Assembly: GCA_035283065.1 (NCBI GenBank)
Contig: DATEUP010000053.1
Span: 1 to 9,793 of the forward strand
Source: DATEUP01 sp035283065
GTDB lineage: Archaea > Thermoplasmatota > DTKX01 > DATEUP01
DNA: 9,793 nt
Direction: 5' to 3'
Notes under the pieces: generated by a model
What the model was told of the DNA's origin: nothing
Databases searched by the model: none
Seen by the model: only the letters and a program-made list of their open reading frames with translations
Position numbers and translations under genes: made by a program
Shown here: piece after piece, positions 1 through 8,100 of the stretch
Layout of the letters: the number at the start of each line of letters is the position of its first letter
How positions within the stretch are numbered: the first letter of the stretch is position 1

Positions 1-170
1 CCCGCCTCGACGGCCGCCACGAGCCGCTCGCGCAGCTCGAGCGACTTGCGCCGCGGGTGGCCCTCGGGGATGTTCCCAAGCTCAACCGACAGGTCGCTGC
101 CGCCCGTCCCCGTTTCGCTTTCGGCACGAGCGCGGACGGGGGTTTCGGGGGGGGCCACGCGCGATGCCAT
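1..170 (-). CDS. Probable 4-phosphopantoate--beta-alanine ligase (archaeal phosphopantothenate synthetase), N-terminal part only
   Basis: The minus strand is open from an ATG at 170 to the window edge, giving about 56 codons. Residues 36-54 read NIPEGHPRRKSLELRERLV. This closely resembles the start of the archaeal phosphopantothenate synthetases (DUF137 family), which begin with I-P-x-x-H-P-R-x-x-S-L-x-x-R-E followed by a Lys/Leu-rich helix. The known enzyme joins 4-phosphopantoate to beta-alanine using ATP in the archaeal route to coenzyme A, in the cytoplasm. The homologous part begins near residue 33. The preceding ~32 residues (MASRVAPPETPVRARAESET and on) are low-complexity and longer than the family's usual short start, so translation may begin later. 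A TATA-like box lies only ~12 nt before the ATG, which would suit a leaderless start at the in-frame GTG at 158. The nucleotide-binding and catalytic parts lie outside the window, so the name rests on the N-terminal motif alone. Confidence 0.68.
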   Translation of the reverse strand, partial: MASRVAPPETPVRARAESETGTGGSDLSVELGNIPEGHPRRKSLELRERLVAAVEA

Positions 171-180
171 GCGGGGCTGG

Positions 181-188
181 CTTATATG
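181..188 (-). promoter_or_regulatory. TATA-like box for the leftward gene
   Basis: On the minus strand this reads CATATAAG, an AT-rich island in very GC-rich DNA. Archaeal transcription starts about 25 nt past the TATA centre, which here falls near position 160. That is inside the ATG-initiated reading frame and next to the in-frame GTG at 158, so it would imply a leaderless mRNA. The same bases read on the plus strand (CTTATATG) could instead serve rightward transcription with a leader of about 140 nt. Confidence 0.4.
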
Positions 189-281
189 AATCCAGGTTGG
201 GCTGGCCGCCGACTCGTTTGGCGTATCTGGCTTCCCCGTGTTTTGGATCATTGTAGGCGAGGCGGCCACGGTCGGGGAACG

Positions 282-290
282 CTTAAATAG
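282..290 (+). promoter_or_regulatory. TATA-like box for the regulator/TPR/surface-protein operon
   Basis: CTTAAATAG is an AT-rich element in a GC-rich intergenic region. It predicts transcription starting near 310-316 and a leader of roughly 35-40 nt before the ATG at 350. Its core (TTAAATA) is shared with the element in front of the gene at 9092, which supports it being the local promoter consensus. Confidence 0.55.
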
Positions 291-349
291 GCCAGCACCT
301 GGTTGCCGGTTGCTTTGGGTCAGTATGGCTCATTGCGGGCGGTCTGGCG

Positions 350-799
350 ATGTTCAAAAACCCGGAAGTTACAGTCGAGGTCGTCTCGAACCTGTACTAC
401 GAACCGATGCGTGCGCAACACCTGGTGTCGAAGGTCTCGAAGTCCGTTGGCGTCTCGGAGCCCACGGTGTACGCCGTCCTCAAGGAGCTTGTCGACGCGA
501 AGATCATCGAGAAGTACGCGTGGTCGAGGCGGCACGTCGCCTACACGCTCACGGAAAAGGGCCGGGGCGTGGCGGAGCAAGAGCACCTCTCGGCCGTGAA
601 CGACATGCTGCGCCTCATCGACAGCGAATCGCGCAGGCGCGAACTCCTCGTCGAACTCCTCCTCGACGACCTCCTGAAGGAGGCGTCCCCCGAGGTGCGG
701 GCCTCGCCCGAAGCGCGCGCGGCCCTGCGCCGCTCGATTGTCGGCGAGGTCGCGGACCTCAAGAAGCGCCTCACGATCGCCCCAAAGCCCGCCGTGTGA
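350..799 (+). CDS. Winged-helix DNA-binding regulator (PadR/MarR-like)
   Basis: This 149-residue protein has a winged helix-turn-helix in its first half. Residues ~22-33 form the first helix of the motif, and SVGVSEPTVYAVLKELVDAK (32-51) is the turn and recognition helix. IIEKY followed by RRHVAYTLTEKG (60-71) is the beta-hairpin wing with the usual T-x-x-G end. This pattern fits PadR, MarR and related archaeal regulators, but I cannot fix the family. Residues ~76-146 are highly charged and helical (RRRELLVELLLDDLLKE), suited to dimerisation. No ligand-binding domain, Cys cluster or membrane segment is seen. The ATG at 350 is chosen because it begins the conserved domain and lies at a sensible distance from the TATA box; no convincing Shine-Dalgarno site precedes it. 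The TPR gene starts 43 nt after the stop with no promoter between, so this protein probably belongs to that operon and may control it. The target is inference. Confidence 0.8.
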   Translation: MFKNPEVTVEVVSNLYYEPMRAQHLVSKVSKSVGVSEPTVYAVLKELVDAKIIEKYAWSRRHVAYTLTEKGRGVAEQEHLSAVNDMLRLIDSESRRRELLVELLLDDLLKEASPEVRASPEARAALRRSIVGEVADLKKRLTIAPKPAV

Positions 800-826
800 G
801 CCTTGAGGTCGCATCCGGGGACTTTC

Positions 827-836
827 AAAGGAGGTG
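827..836 (+). promoter_or_regulatory. Strong Shine-Dalgarno site fixing a TTG start
   Basis: AAAGGAGGTG is a full match to the anti-Shine-Dalgarno consensus. It ends 6 nt before TTG 843-845. An in-frame GTG at 834 lies inside this site and so cannot use it, which makes the TTG the likely start of the TPR protein. Confidence 0.75.
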
Positions 837-842
837 CAAAGC

Positions 843-3800
843 TTGGCCGGGTTCCTGCCCGAGGGCGCCCACCAGGGCCTTTGCCCCGTGTGCTCGACGC
901 CGGCCCTTCCAAGCGACACGCGGTGCCGCAACTGCGGCGCCGAACTCGAGGGGAGAGCGCAGGCCGCCGCCGAGGCGTCCTCCACCTTCGTCGCCGACCC
1001 CTCGCGGCAAGGCGCCACGCGGAGCGAGGCGCGCACGATCAACGTCTCGAAGCTCGCGGAGGAGGAGTACTTCGAGATCGTCGCCCAGGAGCAGGACGAG
1101 ACGATCAAGGTGGAAGCGAGCGCAAGGCGCGACCGGCGCTCGCAGCTTCGCGAACTCATGATCTCCTTCTCCGTGATCCTCGTCGGGATGATCATCGGCG
1201 CCTACGCCCTCATGAACTCACAGATCCTCGGGTTCAACTGGTTCCTCGCGAACTTCGAGCTCTACAACACGATCCTCCTGCTTGTCGGCGGGGGGATCTT
1301 CCTCATCGGTTTCGCGCTCCTCCTCGGCTCGATGCGCGAGGTCGCGCCCGAGAACCGCGGGAAGGTCTGGATGTTCTTCCTCCTTGCCGGCGCCTCGGCG
1401 GCGGTCCCGGCGCTCGGCTTCCTCAAGCTCTACCCGATAAACTCGTACCCCGTCCTCTTCATCGAGATCCCCCTCATCCTCGCGGTCATCGGCGGCTACT
1501 CGCTCACGCTCGCGCGCGAGAAGGTCGGCTACTTCGCGATCTGGCTTGCCGGCATCGGGATCATGACGCTCGCTCCCCTCTCGATCCTCGTCGGCAGCCT
1601 CGTCCCCTCGCTCACCTCGCGCGCGCCGGCCTACTCGTACCCCCAGATCACCATGGTCGTCCTGGGGCTCCCGTACATCCTCTTCGCGTTCATCCGCCAG
1701 CAGGCCGTGCGCCGGCTCTACGAGGAGATGGAGAACTTCGTGCGCTCGGGCAACCTCCAGCTCAAGCGCGGGAACTTTCAGCCCGCGATCGACCAGTTCG
1801 ACCGCGCGATCAGGACCGCCCACAAGATCGCGCCCCTCACCGCCTACACGGAGAGCTCGTCGATGGCCGGGGCCGACGTCGAGGGCCCGTGGATCCAGAA
1901 GGGCGTGACCTACGCGAAGATGGGGATGCACAAGGAGGCGCTCTCGACCTTCTCGACGGCGATCAACATCAACAAGGGCTCGGACGCCGCGTGGCTGAAC
2001 AAGGGGATTGCGCTCGCCCAGCTCCAGCAGCACCGGCAGGCGATCACGGCGTTCAACCAGGCGCTCAAGCTGAACGGCCAGCTCGAGGAGGCCTGGAACA
2101 ACCGGGGCAATTCGTTCTACTCCCTCAACCAATTCGACAAAGCGCTCGAGTCCTTTGACAGGGCCCTTGAGCTCCGGAGCGACTACGACGAGGCGCTCTT
2201 CAACAAGGGAGCGACGCTTGGGAGGCTCGGGCGGCTCGACGACGCGATCAAGATCTTCGACAAGGTCCTCGACACGAAGAACGACGCGTTCAAGAAGCGC
2301 CCGGAGTTCGTGAAGGCGTGGGTCGCGCGCGGGATGGCCTTCTACCAGCTCAAGAAGCTCGAGGAGGCGCAGAAGTGCTTCGACGAGGCGCTCAAGATCA
2401 ACCCGCGCGACCCCGATGTCTGGAACATCCGCGGGAACATCGCGGCCGACCAGGGCAAGCTCGAGGAGGCGCTCGAGTACTACACGCGCGGGATCAAGAG
2501 CGACCCGAAGGTCGAGTCCCTGTGGAACAACCGCGGCAACATGCTGGCGAGGCTCAAGCGCCACAGCGACGCGCTCGTGTCCTTCGAGCAGGCGATCACG
2601 ATCAAGCCGGACTATGCGGTCGCGTGGGTCAACAAGGCAATCTCCCTCCAGCAGTTGGCCAAGCCGGCCGAGGGGCTCGAGGCGGCCGAGCGCGCGCTCT
2701 CCCTAAACAACCAGGTGGCCGACGCCTTCGACCTCAAGGGCCAGTTCCTCGACCTCCTCGACCGGCCGCAGGAGGCCCTTACCGCGTTCGACCGAGCCCT
2801 CGCGCTCGACCAGGAGCGGCCTTTCACCTGGGCAAACCGCGGCAACGCGCTCGCGCGCCTCGACCGGTTCAAAGAGGCGATGGAGTCCTACCAGGAGGCG
2901 CTGCGCCAGAAGAGCGACTTCGCGCTCGCCCGCTACAACGTCGGGAACGTGTACTTCCGTGTGGGCAAGCTCGAGAAGGCGCTCGAGAACCTCGAGAAGG
3001 CCCTCTCGATGGACGGGAAGCTCGTCCAGGCGCTCGTGCTGAAGGCCGAGTGCCTCCAGCGCCTCCAGAGGCTGAAAGAGGCGCACGAGGCGCTCGAGAA
3101 GGCCCTCAAGCTCGACCCGGAGAGCGCGGTCGCGTGGGACGTCCAGGGGAACATCTTCACGCAGGAGGAGAACTACAAGGAGGCGCTCAAGTGCTACAAC
3201 TATGTCAACAAGCTGAAGGCCGACTACGCGCCCGCGTGGTACAAGCGCGGCGTCCTCCTGGACCGCACGGGCAAGAAGCAGCAGGCGATCGAGTGCTTTG
3301 ACGAGGCGACGTACCTCGACCCCGCGTACTCGGACGCGTGGAATGCGCTCGGCACGGTCCTCTTCGAGCTCGGCGAGACGGACGACGCCGTGGCCGCCTT
3401 CAACAAGGCGGTCGCCTCCGACCCGAGGCACCTCGAGGCGTGGAACAACCTCGCCAACACGCTGGCCGCCGCAGGCCGCGTCGACGAGGCGATAAAAGCG
3501 ATCGACCGGACGCTCGCGATCGACATGAACTACGCGACCGCGTGGTTCAACAAGGGGTCGGCGCTCGCCTCGAAGGGCGACCTCGAGCAGGCGCTCGCGT
3601 GCTTCGACAAGGCCACGCAGGTCGAGCCGGACTACCTGAAGGCCTGGAACAACAAGGGCTCGATCCTCACGAAGCTCTCGAGGCTCGACGAAGCGGTCGC
3701 GGCCTACGACCGGATCCTGAAGGCCGACCCGAAGTACGAGCGGGCCTGGGCGAACCACGGGAACCTGCTCCTCAAGCTCGGCCGAAAGGAGGAGGCTGTT

Positions 3801-5153
3801 GCCTCCTTCGAGAAGGCCACGCAGCTCGACCCCCAGAACGAGCGCGGGTGGAACAACCTCGGGACCGTCTACATGGCCCTCGAGCGGCACAAGGACGCGC
3901 TGAAGGCCTTCGAGCGGGCCACGCAGCTCAAGCGCGACTACGTGAAGGCGTGGGGAAACAAAGGCAGCGCGCTCTTCCAGCTCAAGCGGTTCGACGAGGC
4001 CCTCGAGTGCTACAAGTACGCGCTCTACTTCCGCGAGACGCCGGAGGGCCGCTACAACCTCGCGACGATCCTGGCAAGCCTCGGGCGCTACGACGACGCC
4101 GTCAAGGAGTACGACCGCGCGCTCGAGCTCAACCCAGACTACAGCGAGGCGTGGTACAACAAGGGCAACCTGCTCTACCAGATGGACCGGCCGATGGAGT
4201 CGATCATGTGCTTCGACCGGGCGCTCGAGCTCAAGCCCGAGTACACGGAGGCGGAGAAGGTCAAGCGCGCGTGCCTCCTGATGCTCCGCAACCAAGGGCT
4301 CGAGCACGAGTACCACCTTCGCCGCGGGCTCTACCTGTTCCAGTCCGACCTCCAAGCAGAGGCCTCGGCGGAGTTCGACGCGGCCCTGGGCCTGAAGCCG
4401 AACTGGGCGATCGGCTGGAAGGCGAAGGGCGACGCGCTCGCGTACCTCAAGGAAACCGAGGACGCGCGCGGCTGCTACAGGCGCGCGGTCGAGTGCGACG
4501 CGTCGTTCGGCCCCGCGTGGTACGAGCTGGGGCGCCTCCAGTACGACGCGGCCGACCTCGACGAGGCCGAGGAGTCCTTCCGCAAGGCGACGGAGACCGA
4601 CGCGAGGAACAGCGACGCGTGGTACTTGCTCGGGGACCTCCTCTTCCTGCGAGGCGAGGTCGTCGAGTCGCGCGCGGCCTTTGAGCGCGCCAGCGAGCTC
4701 GACCCCAAGAACGCCGAGGCGTGGTACCGCCGGGGCGCCACGGAGTTCGCGGAAGGCCGCCCCGAGGTCGCGATCCGCAGCTTCGACCGGGTGATCGCGC
4801 TCGACTCGAAGTACGACAAGGCCTGGTACAACCTCGGCTCCTCGCTCATGGCGCTCTCCCGGTTCGAGGAGGCCGTGCCCTACTTCGACCAGGCGATCCG
4901 GCTTTCCCCCGAGTACGCGAAGGCGCACTTCAACAAAGGCGCGACCCTCTTCATGCTCAAGCGCTACGGCGAGGCGCTCGACTGCTTCGAGCGGGTGCTC
5001 GAGATCGAGCCGGGCCACGAGAAGGCCCTGAAGAACGCGGCGCAGTGCCGGCGCAGGATGAAGGAGCGCGACGCCGACGCGGCCTCCGCCAAGGTCCAGG
5101 CGGACGAGGCGGCCACGTCCGACGACTTCGCGGAGTTTGAGGAGTTCAAGTGA
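843..5153 (+). CDS. Giant membrane TPR protein: zinc ribbon, six membrane helices, ~31 TPRs
   Basis: Predicted 1436 residues from TTG 843. Residues 14-31 form a zinc ribbon (CPVC, then CRNC: Cys 14, 17, 28, 31). A charged linker follows. Six hydrophobic helices lie at about 105-124, 143-162, 175-195, 203-223, 231-253 and 269-286. Arg/Lys-bearing loops (MREVAPENRGK, AREK, RQQAVRR) alternate with neutral ones, so both ends should be cytoplasmic. From ~300 to ~1405 there are about 31 TPRs, mostly exactly 34 residues, with the recurring signature AW-x-N-K/R-G ... A-x-x-x-F-x-x-A-L-x-L-x-P. Spacing breaks at ~330-345, ~477-487 and ~1130-1165, the last possibly a hinge between repeats 24 and 25. 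The tail is acidic and ends FAEFEEFK. No enzyme domain is seen, so this is probably a scaffold or peptide receptor. Many repeats keep Asn at the fourth position of the signature, where TPRs such as those of O-GlcNAc transferase contact peptide backbones. The next gene overlaps by one base. Confidence 0.9.
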   Translation: MAGFLPEGAHQGLCPVCSTPALPSDTRCRNCGAELEGRAQAAAEASSTFVADPSRQGATRSEARTINVSKLAEEEYFEIVAQEQDETIKVEASARRDRRSQLRELMISFSVILVGMIIGAYALMNSQILGFNWFLANFELYNTILLLVGGGIFLIGFALLLGSMREVAPENRGKVWMFFLLAGASAAVPALGFLKLYPINSYPVLFIEIPLILAVIGGYSLTLAREKVGYFAIWLAGIGIMTLAPLSILVGSLVPSLTSRAPAYSYPQITMVVLGLPYILFAFIRQQAVRRLYEEMENFVRSGNLQLKRGNFQPAIDQFDRAIRTAHKIAPLTAYTESSSMAGADVEGPWIQKGVTYAKMGMHKEALSTFSTAININKGSDAAWLNKGIALAQLQQHRQAITAFNQALKLNGQLEEAWNNRGNSFYSLNQFDKALESFDRALELRSDYDEALFNKGATLGRLGRLDDAIKIFDKVLDTKNDAFKKRPEFVKAWVARGMAFYQLKKLEEAQKCFDEALKINPRDPDVWNIRGNIAADQGKLEEALEYYTRGIKSDPKVESLWNNRGNMLARLKRHSDALVSFEQAITIKPDYAVAWVNKAISLQQLAKPAEGLEAAERALSLNNQVADAFDLKGQFLDLLDRPQEALTAFDRALALDQERPFTWANRGNALARLDRFKEAMESYQEALRQKSDFALARYNVGNVYFRVGKLEKALENLEKALSMDGKLVQALVLKAECLQRLQRLKEAHEALEKALKLDPESAVAWDVQGNIFTQEENYKEALKCYNYVNKLKADYAPAWYKRGVLLDRTGKKQQAIECFDEATYLDPAYSDAWNALGTVLFELGETDDAVAAFNKAVASDPRHLEAWNNLANTLAAAGRVDEAIKAIDRTLAIDMNYATAWFNKGSALASKGDLEQALACFDKATQVEPDYLKAWNNKGSILTKLSRLDEAVAAYDRILKADPKYERAWANHGNLLLKLGRKEEAVASFEKATQLDPQNERGWNNLGTVYMALERHKDALKAFERATQLKRDYVKAWGNKGSALFQLKRFDEALECYKYALYFRETPEGRYNLATILASLGRYDDAVKEYDRALELNPDYSEAWYNKGNLLYQMDRPMESIMCFDRALELKPEYTEAEKVKRACLLMLRNQGLEHEYHLRRGLYLFQSDLQAEASAEFDAALGLKPNWAIGWKAKGDALAYLKETEDARGCYRRAVECDASFGPAWYELGRLQYDAADLDEAEESFRKATETDARNSDAWYLLGDLLFLRGEVVESRAAFERASELDPKNAEAWYRRGATEFAEGRPEVAIRSFDRVIALDSKYDKAWYNLGSSLMALSRFEEAVPYFDQAIRLSPEYAKAHFNKGATLFMLKRYGEALDCFERVLEIEPGHEKALKNAAQCRRRMKERDADAASAKVQADEAATSDDFAEFEEFK
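1737..5040 (+). repeat. Tandem TPR-coding repeats, ~102-bp period
   Basis: About 31 copies of a 34-codon unit lie within the TPR gene. At the DNA level they are diverged but keep phrases such as GCGTGG (Ala-Trp), AACAAGGG (Asn-Lys-Gly) and GAGGCGCTC (Glu-Ala-Leu). Units are mostly 34 codons. One is extended to ~41 codons near 2200-2310, and one carries a ~20-codon insertion near 4240-4340. The lack of near-identical adjacent copies argues against recent expansion. Confidence 0.9.
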
Positions 5154-5155
5154 TG
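5139..5155 (+). promoter_or_regulatory. Shine-Dalgarno site and TGATG stop/start overlap
   Basis: GAGGAG at 5139-5144 lies 8 nt before ATG 5153-5155. The TPR gene's stop TGA (5151-5153) shares its final A with this ATG. This is a classic translational-coupling arrangement and fixes the start of the surface protein. The preceding GTG at 5150 is in frame but sits less well relative to the site. Confidence 0.8.
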
Positions 5156-8100
5156 GCGGGCGCAAGCCAAGGAGGTGGAAGGACGGCAGGCGAGGGCGGC
5201 AAGGGCGAGCGGAGGGCGCGCCGCAGCGGGTCCCTCGTCTCGGGCGCCGTCTTCATCGCCGGGCGCCGCGACCCCAAGAGCCGGCGTGAGAAGCCGGGCT
5301 TGGAGACGGGCCCCACGGGCGGCCCGACGGCGCCTGCGGCACCCTCCGAGGCGCGCGCGGGCCTCGTGAACGCCTCGGGGCTCACGAACGGGCGCGGCCT
5401 CGTGAACGGCCGCGGCCTCACGAACGGGCGGGGCTCCGTGAACGGCCGCGACCTCGTAGGCGGCAAGCGCCAGAAGCGCGGCGCCGTGACGGGGCGCAAG
5501 ACGGAGAGCGCGCTCGCCGAGAGCGCCGGGTTCCTCGACACGAAGGGCCTCACGAACGGCAAGGGCCTCACGAACGGCGCCGGGCTCACGAACGGCAAGG
5601 GCCTCGTGAACGGCCGCCGCCTCATGTACACGGAGGCGCAGCGCGAGCGCAGGCGGGGCTTCGCGAAGCGGATGTCGGCCGTCCTTGCCGTCACGCTCGC
5701 GTTCATGGTCGTGTTCCTCCCCGCGCTCTACGCGTACTTCCTCGCGCCCGCGCCGGTCACGATTGACGGGAACTTCGACGACTGGGCCGACTGGGAGAGG
5801 CTCGCCCTGCTCCCGGACGATTCGTCGGACATGGGCGAGAACCCCAACATCAACCTCGTCGGGTTCACCGCGCGCGCCTCGGAGCGCGACCTCTTCCTCT
5901 ACACGGCGATGCAAGCCAGCGGCCATCCGTTCAACGGTCCCGGCAGCCAGGGGGCCGAGAGCGTGCGCTTTCTCATCGACCGCGACCACTCGGCCGCGAC
6001 GGGTTTCTGCGCCTTCGGGATCGGCGCGGAATTCATGGTCGAGATCGTCGGGTACCTCGGCAAGCCGCAGACCTCCGTGCTGAAGGCCTACCCGCCGGGC
6101 CAAGGTTCCTGCGACGCCCGCAGCGACGCGGGGTCGTGGACGTCAGCTGGCGCCGTGCGCGCGGCCTCGGGCGGGGCGAAGGTCGAGGCGGCGGTGCGCC
6201 TTTCCGACCTCAACAACATGCGGCCGACCGACCTGCCGTACCTGCTCGCCGTCGCACAAGACTCGGCGGGCCGCACGGACGTCGGGGACGGAGCCTTCAC
6301 GAGCCTGCCCGGCGTGATGTGGGTCCGGCAGGGGCCGGCAAGCCCCGGCGCGATCACGAACACGGGCGAGACCGTGGTCCTCACGCTCTCGGCGAAGGCC
6401 TACCACGCGGACATGACGCTCTTCTCGATCACCGTGGCCGGCGACAGCCCGAACGGCGGGTGCGTGCAGCTTACCCGCGCGCGGATCGACGGGGCCTTTG
6501 TGGGCGTGAGCGCGGGCGGCTCGGCGTGCGCGGGCAGCTTTGGCTCGGTTCAGTTCTCCTCGATCCAGGCGCAGTCCTTCAACGCGTCGGCCCCCGCCCG
6601 CCAGATCGACATCTACGGCCGCTCGACGGGCACCGCAACGGTTAGCGTCGTGCGCGTCTTTGTGCGGGGCCCGGCCGACATTGCAGTGGGAACCGTCCCC
6701 TCGGGGTTCGCCGGGATCGGCTCCGTGATCCAGCCTGCGCAGTGGAGCTACAATTACGTGGGGACGGAACCTTCGAACATCCGCATCGACGGGGCGTTTG
6801 CCGACTGGAACCGCGTCGGGAGCCCGACGCCCGACACGCCCAATGATGTCGGGGGCGCAGCCGGCGGCACGCCGGGCGGGTCGAACCAGCCGAACCGGAA
6901 CGCCAATGTGGATATCCGGGCGAGCCAGGCGGACGTGAGCAACGGGAACCGCCAGGCCTCGTTCATGCTCCAAGTGGCCGGCTCGATCATGGGCGCGTCC
7001 CAGCTCCCGGCGCCCTCGTACCCGCGGCCCCAGGAGCCGAGCACTGGGGGAGGCGGCGGGGGCGGCGGCCAGGCGGCTGTGGCAAATGTCGCGACCGTGT
7101 ATGTCGACACCGACGCGACCGCGACAACCGGTTGGAAGCGCTTCACGGGGATGGGGATCGACGCGATCATGGAGGTTGAGGGCACGGGTGGCGGTTACGG
7201 GCGGGTGCCGCGCGTGACGGGGACGACCCTGGTAACATGGCAGGCGTCATCCCAGTCCTTCATTTCGCGCCCGACGTCGATCCTCGTAGGCTTCGATTCG
7301 TTCCGGATGGAGGCACAAGTTGGCACGACGGAGTTGTGCAACGGGAACTGCGGGCAGGTCCGCTACGTCTTCCAGCTTTCGGACATGGGTTCGCAGACGG
7401 ACCTCACGGACGCGATCCAGGCGAGCTTCCGGGGGGGAGGCGACACCCTGTCACTCGTGGAGGCGCCAACGGCCGTGCAGAACGCGTTCCAGGGCGACAC
7501 GGACCTTCCGGTCCTCTCGCTCCAGCTCACGGCGACCTCGACCAACAAGTTCACGGCCGAGGTGCACGCCATCGGCGTCCGCTTTGAGGGCGCTACAGAG
7601 AAGGACCTGACGGCCGTGCGCCTTTACGGAGACGAAGGCCGGGCGGGCGTCCTCGACCCGGCGGACTTGGCGAACGGGCCGCTTGCGGAGGGCGTCCTCG
7701 GCACGGACGGCCAAGTTACGCTCTCCCCCGCAAACCCCTGGGTCCTCGCGCCCGGTTCGCGCTTCCACGCGCTCCTTGCCGTCGACATCGGGTGGCGGGC
7801 TTCCGTTGGCGCCGAATTCCGGGCCACCGTGGGGGGCATCCGCGGCGTGTATTCGACCGGCGTGACGGACATCCTCTACGCCTTCCCGGCCGAGGGATCT
7901 TCCGTGCGAATCTACGAATGGATGCCGCCCCAATACCGCGCGACGGCGAACCTGAGGCTGAACGAGATTATTTTCACGGGCACCGACGACAACACGGTCG
8001 AGATCAAGGACACCTCGGCGGACACGGGCATTGACCTCACGAGCCCCCAGGTGTTTATTCGCATCTATGCGATCAACCAATCGCAGGACCCGCCAACGAA

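Noticed and set aside
834..842. GTG 834 as the start of the TPR protein
   Set aside because: It lies inside the AAAGGAGGTG ribosome site, leaving no site upstream; TTG 843 has correct spacing.
238..1161. Plus-strand frame, including an ATG at 325, overlapping the regulator gene
   Set aside because: The product is Arg/Pro/Ala-rich without any domain, while the overlapping frame from 350 has a clear winged helix.
320..1195. 291-codon minus-strand open frame over the regulator and the start of the TPR gene
   Set aside because: Arg/Ser-rich shadow of two well-supported plus-strand genes, with no recognisable motif.
803..2158. 451-codon plus-strand frame overlapping the TPR gene
   Set aside because: Arg/Pro/His-rich composition typical of a shifted frame in GC-rich DNA. 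The zinc ribbon, membrane helices and TPRs are all in the other frame.
1218..2564. 448-codon minus-strand open frame
   Set aside because: Same cause as the other antisense frames: Val/Glu/Arg/Leu-rich shadow of the membrane and early TPR region.
2703..5165. 820-codon open frame on the minus strand opposite the TPR gene
   Set aside because: GC-rich codon bias leaves the antisense frame free of stops. The product is a monotonous Arg/Leu/Val/Glu sequence mirroring the TPR period, with no domain, promoter or ribosome site.
5360..5617. CRISPR-like or intergenic tandem repeat
   Set aside because: The 18-bp units are in frame, contiguous without unique spacers, and encode a coherent hexapeptide inside a long gene.
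7037..7075. Run of G-rich DNA as a possible frameshift or quadruplex site
   Set aside because: It encodes a Gly8 linker and the frame continues into clear domain sequence on both sides, so there is no sign of a shift.
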